This document shows positions 29,817 to 38,763 of a stretch of 64,000 nucleotides of DNA, piece after piece (position 1 is the stretch's first letter; every line of letters starts with the position of its first letter). Position numbers and translations under genes: made by a program. The notes under the pieces were generated by a model that was not told the origin of the DNA, did no database searches, and saw only the letters and a program-made list of their open reading frames with translations. Origin of the DNA: Aeromonas enteropelogenes (GTDB lineage: Bacteria; Pseudomonadota; Gammaproteobacteria; Enterobacterales; Aeromonadaceae); contig NZ_CDCG01000040.1 in the NCBI RefSeq assembly GCF_000819845.1, positions 7,464-71,463 of the forward strand, written 5' to 3'.

Positions 29817-30081
29817 TTGGGTGCAATAGATGAGTAGCCTCATTTCTGCCCATCTGTCAGTCACAGTCATGCTGACACGTTTAAATCGAATTTCAATCGA
29901 GAGCTGGGTTGAGGGACAGACACTGGTATACCCACCGTTTTGACAGCAGTATATCGTGCTGTTTGGCTTAAGGGATTACTGATAGTAAAAGATAGGGGAC
30001 CCGATTCCCCGTCAATTTTATATCAGTTTGATGGCGACTATTTACCTACCGCCTCTTTTTACTTACTTGTAGACAAAAGCT
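29817..30081 (+). other. Intergenic region between immunity copy 2 and the Sel1 lipoprotein gene
   Basis: 265 bases without a supported gene. It includes a small inverted repeat GGGGA-cccga-TTCCCC near 29996 and an AT-rich run before the lipoprotein gene. No clear promoter motif or terminator was identified. Confidence 0.5.
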
Positions 30082-31449
30082 ATGACAAATCGCGTTTTAT
30101 GGCTGGCGCTGGCGACCAGCTGGCTGACCGCCTGCACGACAACCCCGTCACTCACCGAGGCCGAACTCGCCCAAGCCGCAAGGCAGGGGGATGGCAAGGC
30201 CCAGTACGAGCTGGCCCAGCGGCTTGCCGCCAAGCCGGATTATCCCAATGCCATGCACTGGATGCAGCAGGTCGCCCGGGAGAGCGGTACCCTGGCGGCT
30301 GATCGGCAGACCCGTGCCAGCGCCGCTTGGCAAGTGGGGGAGTGGTATCAGGCCGGATTGGGCGAGCCCAAGGATCCGGCGCAGGCGACCCAGTGGTGGC
30401 AGCGTTCGGCGCGCCTTGGCAATACCAATGCCAGCTATCAGCTGGGGGTGGCGTGTCGGGAACAGCATCAGGGCAAGCTGGTGAGCGAGTGCCTCGACTG
30501 GTTCGAGCAGGCCGCCAAGGGGGAGCATGCCGAGGCACAACTGGTTCTGGGTCAGTGGTATGCCACGCAGCGTGGTGCCGACGAAGATGCCATCAAGTGG
30601 CTCGAAAAAGCAGCCGATCTTGGCAACCGCGATGCCCAGTACCAACTTGGCTTGCGCTATGAGCAGGGCAAGGGGGTAGCCAAGCGACGGGATCTGGCAC
30701 AGCGCTGGTATGACAAGGCGGCGGCCCAGCAGCAGCCGGATGCCTTGCTCTGGCAGGCGAAGCAGGCAGCGCCTGCCAACGCGTTTGCGGCCTATCAAGG
30801 CGCCGCCAATGCCGGTTCCACCGAGGCCGAGCTTTGGCTGGGTATGGCCTATCTGGCGGGTGAGCAAGTCAAAGCGGATCCGGCCCTTGGTCGCTACTGG
30901 CTGGAGCTGGCGGCCGGCCACGGCAATCACGAGGCGCAATATCAGCTGAGCTTGCAACAGACTGCGCCGGGCGATCGCATCCAGCTGCTGACTCAGGCGG
31001 CACAAGGGGGCGTGACCAAGGCCTGGTTCGAGTTGGCTCAGTTGCAACAGGAACAGGGGGAGCTGGAGCAAGCCAGGGCCAGCTATGGCAAGGCCGCACA
31101 GCAGGGGCATACCCAGGCGCAATACGCCTATGGGGAGATGTTGCGCCTGGGCCAGGGGGGCCAGGAAGATTATGCCCTGGCGCTCAAGCAGTATCGTCTG
31201 GCTGCGATGAAGAACAATCGGATGGCGCAATACCGCATGGGCGCCCTGCGTGAAAAGGGGCTGGGTGCGCCGCGCAACCGGATCCACGCTTATGCCTGGT
31301 TGTCGCTGGCTGCAACGGAAGGAATGCCCGAGGCGGCGCAGGCACGGGATGAGCTGGAAGCGGCGATGACCAAGCCGGAAGTCAAAAAGGCTCAAAAATT
31401 GTCGGAGCACTGGTTCGGGAAGATGACGACAGAGGCTCAAGGTAGCTAG
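30082..31449 (+). CDS. Sel1-repeat (TPR-like) lipoprotein at the end of the T6SS module
   Basis: 455-residue protein with a type II signal peptide, MTNRVLWLALATSWLTAC (lipobox LTAC, Cys 18), followed by a chain of about ten Sel1-like repeats of about 36 residues. Recognisable repeat cores are AQLVLGQWYATQRGADEDA, AQYQLGLRYEQGKGVAKRRD and AQYAYGEMLRLGQGGQEDYA. Sel1 proteins act as helical protein-protein scaffolds. It is co-directional with the T6SS genes but 265 bases away, so membership in the system is inferred from position. Confidence 0.82.
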   Translation: MTNRVLWLALATSWLTACTTTPSLTEAELAQAARQGDGKAQYELAQRLAAKPDYPNAMHWMQQVARESGTLAADRQTRASAAWQVGEWYQAGLGEPKDPAQATQWWQRSARLGNTNASYQLGVACREQHQGKLVSECLDWFEQAAKGEHAEAQLVLGQWYATQRGADEDAIKWLEKAADLGNRDAQYQLGLRYEQGKGVAKRRDLAQRWYDKAAAQQQPDALLWQAKQAAPANAFAAYQGAANAGSTEAELWLGMAYLAGEQVKADPALGRYWLELAAGHGNHEAQYQLSLQQTAPGDRIQLLTQAAQGGVTKAWFELAQLQQEQGELEQARASYGKAAQQGHTQAQYAYGEMLRLGQGGQEDYALALKQYRLAAMKNNRMAQYRMGALREKGLGAPRNRIHAYAWLSLAATEGMPEAAQARDELEAAMTKPEVKKAQKLSEHWFGKMTTEAQGS

Positions 31450-31518
31450 ACCGAAGACCGCGCCTGGCCTGACGTTTTTTACTCCTGTGTCACGGCGGGT
31501 GGTGATTGAATCACCAGA

Positions 31519-31557
31519 GATGGGATGGCCCGGCAGGGGCTATCCCATCGTCTTTTT
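31519..31557 (+). terminator. Rho-independent terminator of the Sel1 lipoprotein gene
   Basis: The stem GATGGGATGGCCC (31519-31531) pairs with GGGGCTATCCCATC (31536-31549), followed by TCTTTTT at 31551-31557. Confidence 0.82.
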
Positions 31558-31669
31558 GATGTGTCAGAACGCCCCTATATCTGGCTCCATTTGGCTGTTT
31601 TCGCGGGGCAAAAGTGAAAGCGTTTTCAGAAATCCTTTTCAACTGTGATCCGCTTCAAAGCTTTTTCGT

Positions 31670-31803
31670 GCGTCAACCTCTAGCATTGGCACCACGAATT
31701 AGGGGCTAACGCTCCCGATTTTCCCGCTGTGGGAGGTAACTGGTGAATCCAGCTATTTCCTTCGTTACTTTCGACGGTCATCAATGGATGGCCGTTTTTT
31801 TTT
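31670..31803 (+). ncRNA. Candidate structured small RNA or leader ending in a terminator
   Basis: About 130 bases with several possible stems: CTCCC...GGGAG spanning 31711-31735, CCC-gctgt-GGG inside it, and CTGG-tgaat-CCAG near 31740. It ends with a classical terminator. It does not match the TPP, cobalamin, FMN, glycine, c-di-GMP, yybP-ykoY or ykkC consensus as I know them, nor 4.5S RNA, tmRNA or Spot 42. It could be an independent sRNA or an attenuating leader of the SNF2 gene. Start and strand are inferred from the terminator. Confidence 0.4.
31774..31803 (+). terminator. Rho-independent terminator upstream of the SNF2 gene
   Basis: ACGGTCATC (31774-31782) pairs with GATGGCCGT (31787-31795) across a 4-nt loop, then a run of nine T residues to 31803. 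No ORF ends just upstream, which is the main evidence that a non-coding transcript stops here. Confidence 0.82.
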
Positions 31804-31882
31804 GCGTTATTTCGTTGTCAAGGGTCGAGCCGCTGGCGCTTTACCGTTAAAATTCCGCTTTTGCACCTGCCCGTGAGTCTTG

Positions 31883-34800
31883 ATGTCTGTTTCCACTCTC
31901 TCTTCGGATAGCTATGCCCTGCTCACCGCGTTGCAACTGCAGCGCATTGCCAGTACCCGCCTGCTGCAAGAGCAGCTGGGGCCGGGTCACTCCCTGCCTG
32001 GCGACCTGCTCCGGCTGCAAGATGTCGGACTGGTGAGGCTGCGGGGGGAGCAGCAGTGGAGCCTGACGGCCGAGGGAACGCTGGCGCTGATCCTGGGAGT
32101 GCGTGGCGGGTTTTGTCCCGCGCCGGATTGGCACAAGGTCTCCTCCCTGACCGGTCAGGATCTCGCCCACGCCCTGGTGCGCGAGCTGTGTCGCGGCAAG
32201 GCGGGGGAGGTTCCGGCCTACTTCTCGGCCAGCGAACTGCTGACCCTGCTCGACACGCCGGGCGCCTACCAACTGCTGGCAGGCTCCAGCCCCGCCTGGC
32301 AACAGCTGCTGCTGGAACACTTCTCCCTGCAACTGCTGCTCGATGCTCCCTATGAAGCGCAGTGGCCGCTGGCCGGCCAGCTGCATCGCTGCGCCCCCGA
32401 GGTGCAACCCCTCGCACGGGCATTCGAGGCGGAGTGGCGCTGGCTCTGTGGAGATGATGACGGGGTGAGCACCGACTGGCCCGCCTTGCAGGCACTGGCC
32501 ATAGAGTCGCAGGGGCCGCTTGGCGAGCGCCTGCTGACTGCCCTCGGCCAGTGGCAGGGGAGTCATGAGGCCGGGCAGTGGCCCCGTTCGTTCAGCGCCC
32601 TGCTCTGGCTGGGCTGGTTGCAGCAGGCCGATCCCGTGGTGGCGAGCGAACAGCGCAAGAAGTGGCAGCGCAGCCTGGCGGGCCAGTTCCCCTTGCTGGG
32701 TGACCTGCTCAGCCAATGGGCGGGGGAGCGCCACGGCCAGGCCGTGGGTCTGTTCGATACCCTGCAACTGCCGGTGGATGAGTTGCACTGGGGCTACCTC
32801 TGGCTCGATCTCTGTGCCCTGGCTCGCCACGGCACCCAGAGTCCCCAGGTGGCCATGCTGCACAAGTGGGATCTCACCCATCTGCTGGATGCCGAGCCTC
32901 ATCACAGGCTGATGGGTTTTTGTCAGGATCTGCTGCGCCTGCTGCTGGAGGAGACGGTCAAGGGGGCGCCCTTGTGCCAGCTGCAGGAGGGCGATAAGGA
33001 TGACGACGAGAGCGACGAGGAGAAGACGGCGGCGTCCGCCAACTGGCTCAACTGGTTGCAGGGGCTGGGGCGTGCCAGCGGGGTGCGCAAGCCCCAAGAG
33101 AGGCTGGTGTGGCTGCTCCACGCCGACGGCCCCGAGCTCGAGTGCAAGATCCAGAAGCTCAGCACCAAGGGGGAGTGGACTGCCGGTCGCCGAGTCGATC
33201 CCACCCTGCTCTCCACCCAGAATGCGGCCCTGCTCGATGAGCACGACTGGGCGCTGGTGCGCGCCCTGCCGCGGGTGATGAGCCGCTTGCCCCGGGATGT
33301 GTGGGCGCCCCTTGCCAATCATCCGCGTCTATTCAATGCCAGAGGGCAGAAGCTGCAGCTGGCGCTGACCGCGCCCCTGCTGCAGATAGTGGCGGTGGAG
33401 CAGGGGATGAGCGCCCACCTAATCCCGGCCGCTGCCGCGCGCGGGGCCCATATCATGCCGCTGGCCCAGGACTTGTGGCAGCTTATCCTCACCCCCCAGC
33501 CTCTGCTCGATCGTCTGCCGGCCCTCGAAGCCATCCCTCTGCTGCCCGCCGAAGGGCTGGCTGAGCTGCAACAGACCCTGGATGCCATCCCGGATCTGCC
33601 CTGGCACAGCCAGGTGGCCGGTTTGCAGGGCAATGCCGAACTGGCCCCCTGGCCTGGGATCCCGTCGGTCCAACTGGACTGGCAGGATGGCCAGCTCTCG
33701 GTCAGGCTGGTGACCCGCTTCGATGACGTTCCCCCCCAGCCTCTTGGCAAGGGGGAGGCCATCGTGCGCCAGGGGATCCAGGAGTATTGCTACTGGCAGC
33801 GGGATCTGGCGGTCGAGAAGGAGCAGGCCCAAGTGCTTCGCGCCGCCCTGCCTATCGGCCTGCCCGGCACCGAGTGGCGACTCGAGGGGGAGCAGGCGCT
33901 GGCGCTGGTCAATGCCCTGCCCGAGCTGGTGGATAACGGCGTGGTCATCCACTGGCATCAGGACAGCTCCCGCCTCAAGAGCCTGGATGAGGCGGCCCTG
34001 AGTCTTCGTATCGAGCGGCGCCAGGACTGGTTCCAGGTGGAGGGGGCCTTGTCCCTCGATGAGCACCAGATCCTCGATCTGCGCCTCATCCTGCGCCAGA
34101 TGACCCCGGGTCAGCGCACCGTTCAGCTCGACGAGAAGACCAGCCTGATGCTGAGCGACAAGCTGGTAGAGCGCCTCACTATGCTGGGGGCCATGCTGGA
34201 CGAAGATCAGCGGATCAACAACAAGCTGGCCTATCCCCTGACCCGGCTGCTCTCCGTCATCACCACCGAAGGGGATGCAGCCTGGCAGAACCTCCAGCAG
34301 GAGTGGCAACAGGAGGTCGAGTGCCCGGCCGAGCTGCTTGAGGCGCTGCGGGATTACCAGAAGGATGGCGTGCGCTGGCTTGCGACCCTGGCCCATCACG
34401 GCTTCGGCGCCTGTCTGGCTGACGACATGGGCCTTGGCAAGACGCTGCAGGCCCTCATTGTGCTGCGCATGCGCCAGCATCTGGGCCCTGCGCTGGTGGT
34501 GGTGCCAAAATCTGTGGTCACCAACTGGCAGGAGGAGGTGGCCCGCTTCGCCCCCGAGCTGGAGGTGGTGACCGTCGACAATCCTGCCGAGCGGGAAGGG
34601 GTGATCCGCGAGGCCAAAGCAGGTCAGGTGATCCTGCTCAATTACGGCATGCTCGGCGGCCTGTCGGCGGCGCTCAAATCCCGCCGCTGGCCCTCCATCG
34701 TGCTGGATGAGGCGCAGCAGATCAAAAACGCCGGTACCCAGCGGGCCAAGCTGTTGTTCCAGCTCGAGGGGGATTTTCGTCTTGCCCTCTCCGGCACCCC

Positions 34801-35698
34801 CATCGAGAACCATCTGGGGGAACTGTGGAGCCTGTTTACCTTCATCAACCCGGGCCTGCTCGGGAGCCTCGGCGAGTTCAAGCGCCGTTTTGGCAAGGCG
34901 GTGAAGGATCCCCAGCACATGGCGCTGCTACGGGCGGTGATCAGCCCCTTCATCCTGCGGCGTCTCAAGCAGGAGGTGCTGACCGAATTGCCGGACAAGA
35001 CCGAGATCATCCATCACATCAGCCTCTCTCCCGAGGAGCGCCAGCTCTACGAGGCGACCCGGCGCGAGGTGGTGCAGCAGGTGCAAAGTGCCGATGGCCG
35101 CGCCCTGATGCACGTGTTGAGCGGTTTGACCCGGCTGCGCCGGCTCTGCTGCTCCCCCGAGCTGGTGATGCCGGAGTGGTCCCAGACCAGCAGCAAGCTG
35201 GATGAGGCGATGGCGTTGCTGGAGGAGGCCATCGACGGCGGCCACCGGGTGCTGGTGTTCAGCCAGTTTGTCGATCTGCTGAGTTTGCTGCGCGCGCGGA
35301 TCGAGCAGCGAGAGTGGGACTACTGCTACCTGGATGGAGCCTGCTCGGCCAAGGCGCGTCAGGACTCCATCCTGCGTTTTCGCAGCGAGTCCGTGCCGCT
35401 GTTTCTCATCAGTCTCAAGGCGGGGGGCACAGGGCTCAACCTGACCCAGGCCGATACTGTGCTGCACCTGGACCCCTGGTGGAATCCGGCGGTGGAGGAT
35501 CAGGCGAGCGATCGGGCGCACCGGATGGGGCAGACCCAGCCGGTCACCGTTTATCGCCTGGTGTGCGAGCAGACGGTGGAGGAGAAGATCGTCGCCCTGC
35601 ACGACGAGAAGCGGGCGCTGGCCGATGGCCTGCTGAGCGGTCAATCCGAGGTGCGTGGCCTCGATGTGGAGAGCCTGCGGGCCCTGCTGATGAGCTAA
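31883..35698 (+). CDS. SNF2-family DEAD/DEAH-box helicase with a long N-terminal region
   Basis: 1271-residue Swi2/Snf2-type ATPase. The catalytic core is in the last about 440 residues: motif I DDMGLGKT near residue 850, motif II DEAQ near 943 (VLDEAQQIKN), and motif VI in DQASDRAHRMGQTQPVTVYR near 1205-1225. These enzymes translocate on duplex DNA and displace bound proteins. The first about 800 residues show no family I recognise apart from an acidic patch (KDDDESDEEKT near 373-383). It is larger than RapA/HepA (about 968 residues) and lacks that protein's order. The ATG at 31883 is used, and its RBS is weak. Confidence 0.88.
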   Translation: MSVSTLSSDSYALLTALQLQRIASTRLLQEQLGPGHSLPGDLLRLQDVGLVRLRGEQQWSLTAEGTLALILGVRGGFCPAPDWHKVSSLTGQDLAHALVRELCRGKAGEVPAYFSASELLTLLDTPGAYQLLAGSSPAWQQLLLEHFSLQLLLDAPYEAQWPLAGQLHRCAPEVQPLARAFEAEWRWLCGDDDGVSTDWPALQALAIESQGPLGERLLTALGQWQGSHEAGQWPRSFSALLWLGWLQQADPVVASEQRKKWQRSLAGQFPLLGDLLSQWAGERHGQAVGLFDTLQLPVDELHWGYLWLDLCALARHGTQSPQVAMLHKWDLTHLLDAEPHHRLMGFCQDLLRLLLEETVKGAPLCQLQEGDKDDDESDEEKTAASANWLNWLQGLGRASGVRKPQERLVWLLHADGPELECKIQKLSTKGEWTAGRRVDPTLLSTQNAALLDEHDWALVRALPRVMSRLPRDVWAPLANHPRLFNARGQKLQLALTAPLLQIVAVEQGMSAHLIPAAAARGAHIMPLAQDLWQLILTPQPLLDRLPALEAIPLLPAEGLAELQQTLDAIPDLPWHSQVAGLQGNAELAPWPGIPSVQLDWQDGQLSVRLVTRFDDVPPQPLGKGEAIVRQGIQEYCYWQRDLAVEKEQAQVLRAALPIGLPGTEWRLEGEQALALVNALPELVDNGVVIHWHQDSSRLKSLDEAALSLRIERRQDWFQVEGALSLDEHQILDLRLILRQMTPGQRTVQLDEKTSLMLSDKLVERLTMLGAMLDEDQRINNKLAYPLTRLLSVITTEGDAAWQNLQQEWQQEVECPAELLEALRDYQKDGVRWLATLAHHGFGACLADDMGLGKTLQALIVLRMRQHLGPALVVVPKSVVTNWQEEVARFAPELEVVTVDNPAEREGVIREAKAGQVILLNYGMLGGLSAALKSRRWPSIVLDEAQQIKNAGTQRAKLLFQLEGDFRLALSGTPIENHLGELWSLFTFINPGLLGSLGEFKRRFGKAVKDPQHMALLRAVISPFILRRLKQEVLTELPDKTEIIHHISLSPEERQLYEATRREVVQQVQSADGRALMHVLSGLTRLRRLCCSPELVMPEWSQTSSKLDEAMALLEEAIDGGHRVLVFSQFVDLLSLLRARIEQREWDYCYLDGACSAKARQDSILRFRSESVPLFLISLKAGGTGLNLTQADTVLHLDPWWNPAVEDQASDRAHRMGQTQPVTVYRLVCEQTVEEKIVALHDEKRALADGLLSGQSEVRGLDVESLRALLMS

Positions 35699-35720
35699 GA
35701 TCGCGCCGCCAAGGGCAAGA

Positions 35721-35754
35721 AGAGAGGGGAGCATCTGCGGATGCTCCCCTCTCT
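35721..35754. terminator. Bidirectional terminator between the SNF2 gene and tus
   Basis: AGAGAGGGGAGCATC (35721-35735) is the exact reverse complement of 35740-35754 (15 bp, 4-nt loop). TTTTATT follows on the plus strand. The two genes converge here. Confidence 0.82.
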
Positions 35755-35788
35755 TTTATTGGTCAATCTGCACAGGGTCGGACGCCGC

Positions 35789-36682
35789 TTACCCCTGATA
35801 GAGGTAGAGGTGGAGCCGCTCTATGATGGGCTCGCCGCCAATCTTGCGATCACGCCGCGCCTGCCGGCTCTTGGGCGGGTAGTGGCCAAGATGAGTCACA
35901 GCGGGGGAGCTGTCTGCGCAGAGCAGCAGGGGCAGGCTCGCCTTGATCTGCTGCTTGCGGGGTGTGCGCGCCTGCCACAACAGGTTGATCATGGGGTGGG
36001 TCTTGACCGGGCGGCGGATCCGCAGCTCGGCATCAGCGGGCAGGCGACGGATGTCATACACCTCCTGATCCACCATCTTGCTCCACTCCTCGTTGTTGGA
36101 GAGGGCCGGCACGTAGCGGCGGCTGCGCTCCAGCATCTCCAGCACCTGTTCCCGGCTGAGGCGGTTGATGGTCTGTTTGTCGGCCCAGGTAAATCCCAAT
36201 GATTGCAGCTCTCCATTCAGCAGGGTCAGCTTGCGATAGACCTGCAGGGTGATGACGCCGGGCAGGGCGGTGTGGACCAGTTCGAACTTCTCGTCCCGCC
36301 CGCCGGCCTGCTGCACCAGTCCCTTGAACTCAAGCTTGTGGCGGTTGACCTCCTCAATCAGAGGGGCCAGCAGGGGGGCGGCGGCGGCCGGGAAGCGCAG
36401 CCAGCCGGGCAGGCGATGAGTCGCCTTGGTGGAGCAACCCGGGCGGGCGCTGTGGTCCTGATAGGCGGCCAGGGTGGCGGCAAGCGCCTCCTCCCCGCAC
36501 AGATAGCCCACCTCGATCCGCTCGATGGGGTCGTGCTCTTCTCCCTGCGGGACTGGGGGCAGGGGATAGACATGGGCCTCTTTCAGTTCGAGCTGGCGCA
36601 GCAGCGCGGCCAGTCGGGCCAGTGAATCTTCAATCGCCTCCATCTTTTGGCGCAGGGCGGCGGTAGGGGTAAAGGTGTCCAT
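35789..36682 (-). CDS. tus: Tus-like DNA replication terminus site-binding protein
   Basis: 297-residue protein, close to the 309 residues of E. coli Tus. Shared landmarks are IERIEVGYLCG (about residues 45-55), HTALPGVITLQVYRKLTLL (about 137-155), FTWADKQTINRLSREQVLEM (about 164-183) and RRPVKTHP (about 224-231), ending in PIIERLHLYLY. Tus binds Ter sites and arrests replication forks from one side. The ATG at 36682 (AGGA upstream) is preferred over an in-frame upstream start at 36805 because only the shorter form matches the Tus N-terminus. No convincing Ter site was found nearby. The assignment rests on remembered family sequence. Confidence 0.82.
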   Translation of the reverse strand: MDTFTPTAALRQKMEAIEDSLARLAALLRQLELKEAHVYPLPPVPQGEEHDPIERIEVGYLCGEEALAATLAAYQDHSARPGCSTKATHRLPGWLRFPAAAAPLLAPLIEEVNRHKLEFKGLVQQAGGRDEKFELVHTALPGVITLQVYRKLTLLNGELQSLGFTWADKQTINRLSREQVLEMLERSRRYVPALSNNEEWSKMVDQEVYDIRRLPADAELRIRRPVKTHPMINLLWQARTPRKQQIKASLPLLLCADSSPAVTHLGHYPPKSRQARRDRKIGGEPIIERLHLYLYQG

Positions 36683-37195
36683 CGATGATCCTGTTGTCGC
36701 ATCCGGCCTTGGCGCGGGCTCGGTGATAGGTAAACCACTGTATAAATAACCATACCAGCATGGCGGCGAGGCGCCAAGTCGTGGATGGCTGCTGGCCTCA
36801 TGCATGGGAAAGAGACGGCGTCAGGCAGGTTTCTTTTGTGTGTCATTGGGTTAAATAACGATCAATGAAAGATCAATAATTTAACAAGATGCTGTAAAGA
36901 CGAGGTTATCGGCGCAGGGGTGGCATGCTGTGAGTGCATAGGATGCGTGCTGAATTGCATATATAGAGGGCTCCTGCCCAGCACAATATGCTGTGGCAGC
37001 ATACGGTTGCTGTTCGTGTTTTATTAATCCTTTATATTCAATAAGTTAAATTTAAATCGTTGCGTATTTAACCATTAGTTTTGCTAATGTCATGTATCAA
37101 AATTCGTCAATTGAGACGGATCCGGCCCCTGACTAAGCTTTGCGCATCAAACTCAAGCCCAGTGCGCAAACATCAGAACCCGGAGGAGCCATACC
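36683..37195. other. AT-rich divergent intergenic region between tus and the DUF1127 gene
   Basis: 513 bases without a supported gene. It contains a 7-bp hairpin TATGCTG-tgg-CAGCATA (36987-37003), an inverted repeat ATTAG-ttttg-CTAAT (37074-37088) overlapping a possible extended -10 (TGCTAATGT), and the strong RBS of the DUF1127 gene (GGAGGAG near 37182). Promoters for both divergent genes are expected here. None is certain. Confidence 0.55.
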
Positions 37196-37405
37196 ATGGC
37201 CAACATGACCTATACCCAAGCCGGTTATCACCACGACAGCGAGCTGAACCTGATCGCTCGTGCCAAGATGACCGTATTGACCTGGCTGGAGCGCAGCCGC
37301 AGCCGTCGCCAGCTCTCCGAGCTGCCCGAGTACCTGCTCAAGGACATCGGTCTGAGCGAAGCCGATCGCTATCAGGAAACCACCAAGCCGTTCTGGCGTG
37401 GTTAA
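37196..37405 (+). CDS. DUF1127 (YjiS-like) small protein
   Basis: 69-residue basic protein. The C-terminal half is a DUF1127 domain: LTWLERSRSRRQLSELPEYL (about residues 28-47) followed by LKDIGLSEADRYQE. Small Arg-rich DUF1127 proteins have been linked in alphaproteobacteria to RNA turnover and metabolic regulation. The role here is unknown. It has a very strong RBS (GGAGGAG) and stands alone, 253 bases upstream of astE in the same direction. Confidence 0.88.
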   Translation: MANMTYTQAGYHHDSELNLIARAKMTVLTWLERSRSRRQLSELPEYLLKDIGLSEADRYQETTKPFWRG

Positions 37406-37617
37406 TCGACCGGGCATGGATGCCTCGTTGTTCTGCTGATCCCCATCCCCCTTGCCAGCCAGTGATCGAGCGGCTGCACCACGCTGTTTTTCTCCGCCAG
37501 CAACCTTTTAATGCTTGCTCTTGATCCTATTGGTTTCTGTGCCAGCCTGTTCGCTAACTTGTATCATTAATGTTTGAATTTGTTTAAAAAACGGATTTTA
37601 AGCCGCGTCGCCTTGCG

Positions 37618-37623
37618 TATAAT
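37618..37623 (+). promoter_or_regulatory. Candidate -10 element (TATAAT) of astE
   Basis: A perfect TATAAT stands about 35 bases upstream of the astE start. The -35 region at the right distance is poor (ATTTTA), so an activator may be needed. Confidence 0.5.
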
Positions 37624-37658
37624 CCACCCTAGTGTTTCAGACCAAGAGGGTGAGATGG

Positions 37659-38684
37659 ATGATTCCCCAGCATGATTTTTTGGCCTTGACCCGCAGCCAT
37701 GAGTGGCAGCTCGAGCCCTTTTCCTATGCGTTGGCCAATGGCGACAGGGTGAGTGTCTGGGATACCGGCGTGCTCTGCCTCGAGCCCGCCTCCGGGGCCG
37801 GTGATCAACCGGGTGGGCGCAAGGATATCGTGCTCTCCTGTGGCATTCACGGCAACGAGACGGCCCCCATCGAGATCTGCAACCAGCTGCTGACCCGATT
37901 GCTTGAGGGGGAGTTGCAGGCCCGTCACCGGATCCTGTTCCTGTTTGGCAATCCGGCCGCCATGAACCTCGGGGTGCGGGAGGTGGAGGAGAACATGAAC
38001 CGCCTCTTCTCTGGCGCCCACAGCAAGGGGGAGGGGCTGTGCAACCGGGAGCGGATCCGCGCCATGCGCCTCGAGCAGTATGTGAGCCGCTTCTTCGCCG
38101 ATCCGGACCGCCCGCGCTATCACTACGATCTGCACACCGCCATTCGTGGCTCGCGCCATGAGAAGTTTGCCGTCTATCCCTTCCCCCACGAGCGCCCCCA
38201 CTGCCGGGAGCAGGTTCAGTTTCTCGGTGCCTGCGGAGTGAGGACCATCTTGCTCTCCGGTGGCCCCACCACCACCTTCAGCTATTACAGCTCTCACCAG
38301 CACGGAGCCCACGCCTTCACGGTGGAGCTTGGCAAGGTACGCCCGTTTGGCGAGAACGACATGACCCGCTTCATCGAGACCAAGGTCGCGTTGCAGGAGC
38401 TGGTGACCCGGGACGAGCTGGCACTGGAGCCCTGGCGCGCCGAGGACTTCACCCTGTTTGCCATCGATCGGGTGATCAACAAGCGATCCGAGCAGTTTCG
38501 CTTCCTGTTCGCCAGCGACGTGGACAACTTCACCGAATTCCCCCAGGGGTTCGTGCTGGCTGAGGATGGTGATCTGAGATACACGGTCGAAAAGCCGCGC
38601 GAGGCCATCGTCTTCCCCAATGCCAACGTGGAGGTGGGGCAGCGTACCGTGCTGCTGGTGGTGCCGACCCGGCTATGGGACTAG
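37659..38684 (+). CDS. astE: Succinylglutamate desuccinylase AstE
   Basis: 341-residue zinc amidohydrolase of the AstE/AspA family. It hydrolyses N-succinylglutamate to glutamate and succinate, the last step of the arginine succinyltransferase pathway. The metal site is visible as GIHGNETAP (about residues 62-70) plus YDLHTAIRG (about 156-164), with the catalytic Glu in TVELGK near 223. The ATG at 37659 gives MIPQHDFLAL, aligning with the E. coli MDNFLAL start. A GTG 27 bases upstream is less likely. The other ast genes are not in this window. Confidence 0.93.
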   Translation: MIPQHDFLALTRSHEWQLEPFSYALANGDRVSVWDTGVLCLEPASGAGDQPGGRKDIVLSCGIHGNETAPIEICNQLLTRLLEGELQARHRILFLFGNPAAMNLGVREVEENMNRLFSGAHSKGEGLCNRERIRAMRLEQYVSRFFADPDRPRYHYDLHTAIRGSRHEKFAVYPFPHERPHCREQVQFLGACGVRTILLSGGPTTTFSYYSSHQHGAHAFTVELGKVRPFGENDMTRFIETKVALQELVTRDELALEPWRAEDFTLFAIDRVINKRSEQFRFLFASDVDNFTEFPQGFVLAEDGDLRYTVEKPREAIVFPNANVEVGQRTVLLVVPTRLWD

Positions 38685-38703
38685 TCGCTACCGCGTTGAA
38701 AAG

Positions 38704-38735
38704 AAACGGGGCCAGTCAGTTGACTGGCCCCGTTT
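38704..38735. terminator. Bidirectional terminator between astE and mltD
   Basis: A perfect 15-bp inverted repeat (AAACGGGGCCAGTCA at 38704-38718 and its complement at 38721-38735), followed by TTTTT on the plus strand and preceded by A-rich sequence that serves the minus strand. Confidence 0.85.
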
Positions 38736-38763
38736 TTGTATCGGGTCAAGGCGTGGGTCGCGC

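Larger units (their letters stand above)
31450..31882 (+). other. 433-bp intergenic region holding a terminator and a structured element
   Basis: No gene is supported here. It contains the terminator of the Sel1 gene (31519-31557), then an AT-rich stretch, then a structured segment ending in a second strong terminator (31774-31803). The helicase gene begins about 80 bases after that second terminator. Confidence 0.65.
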
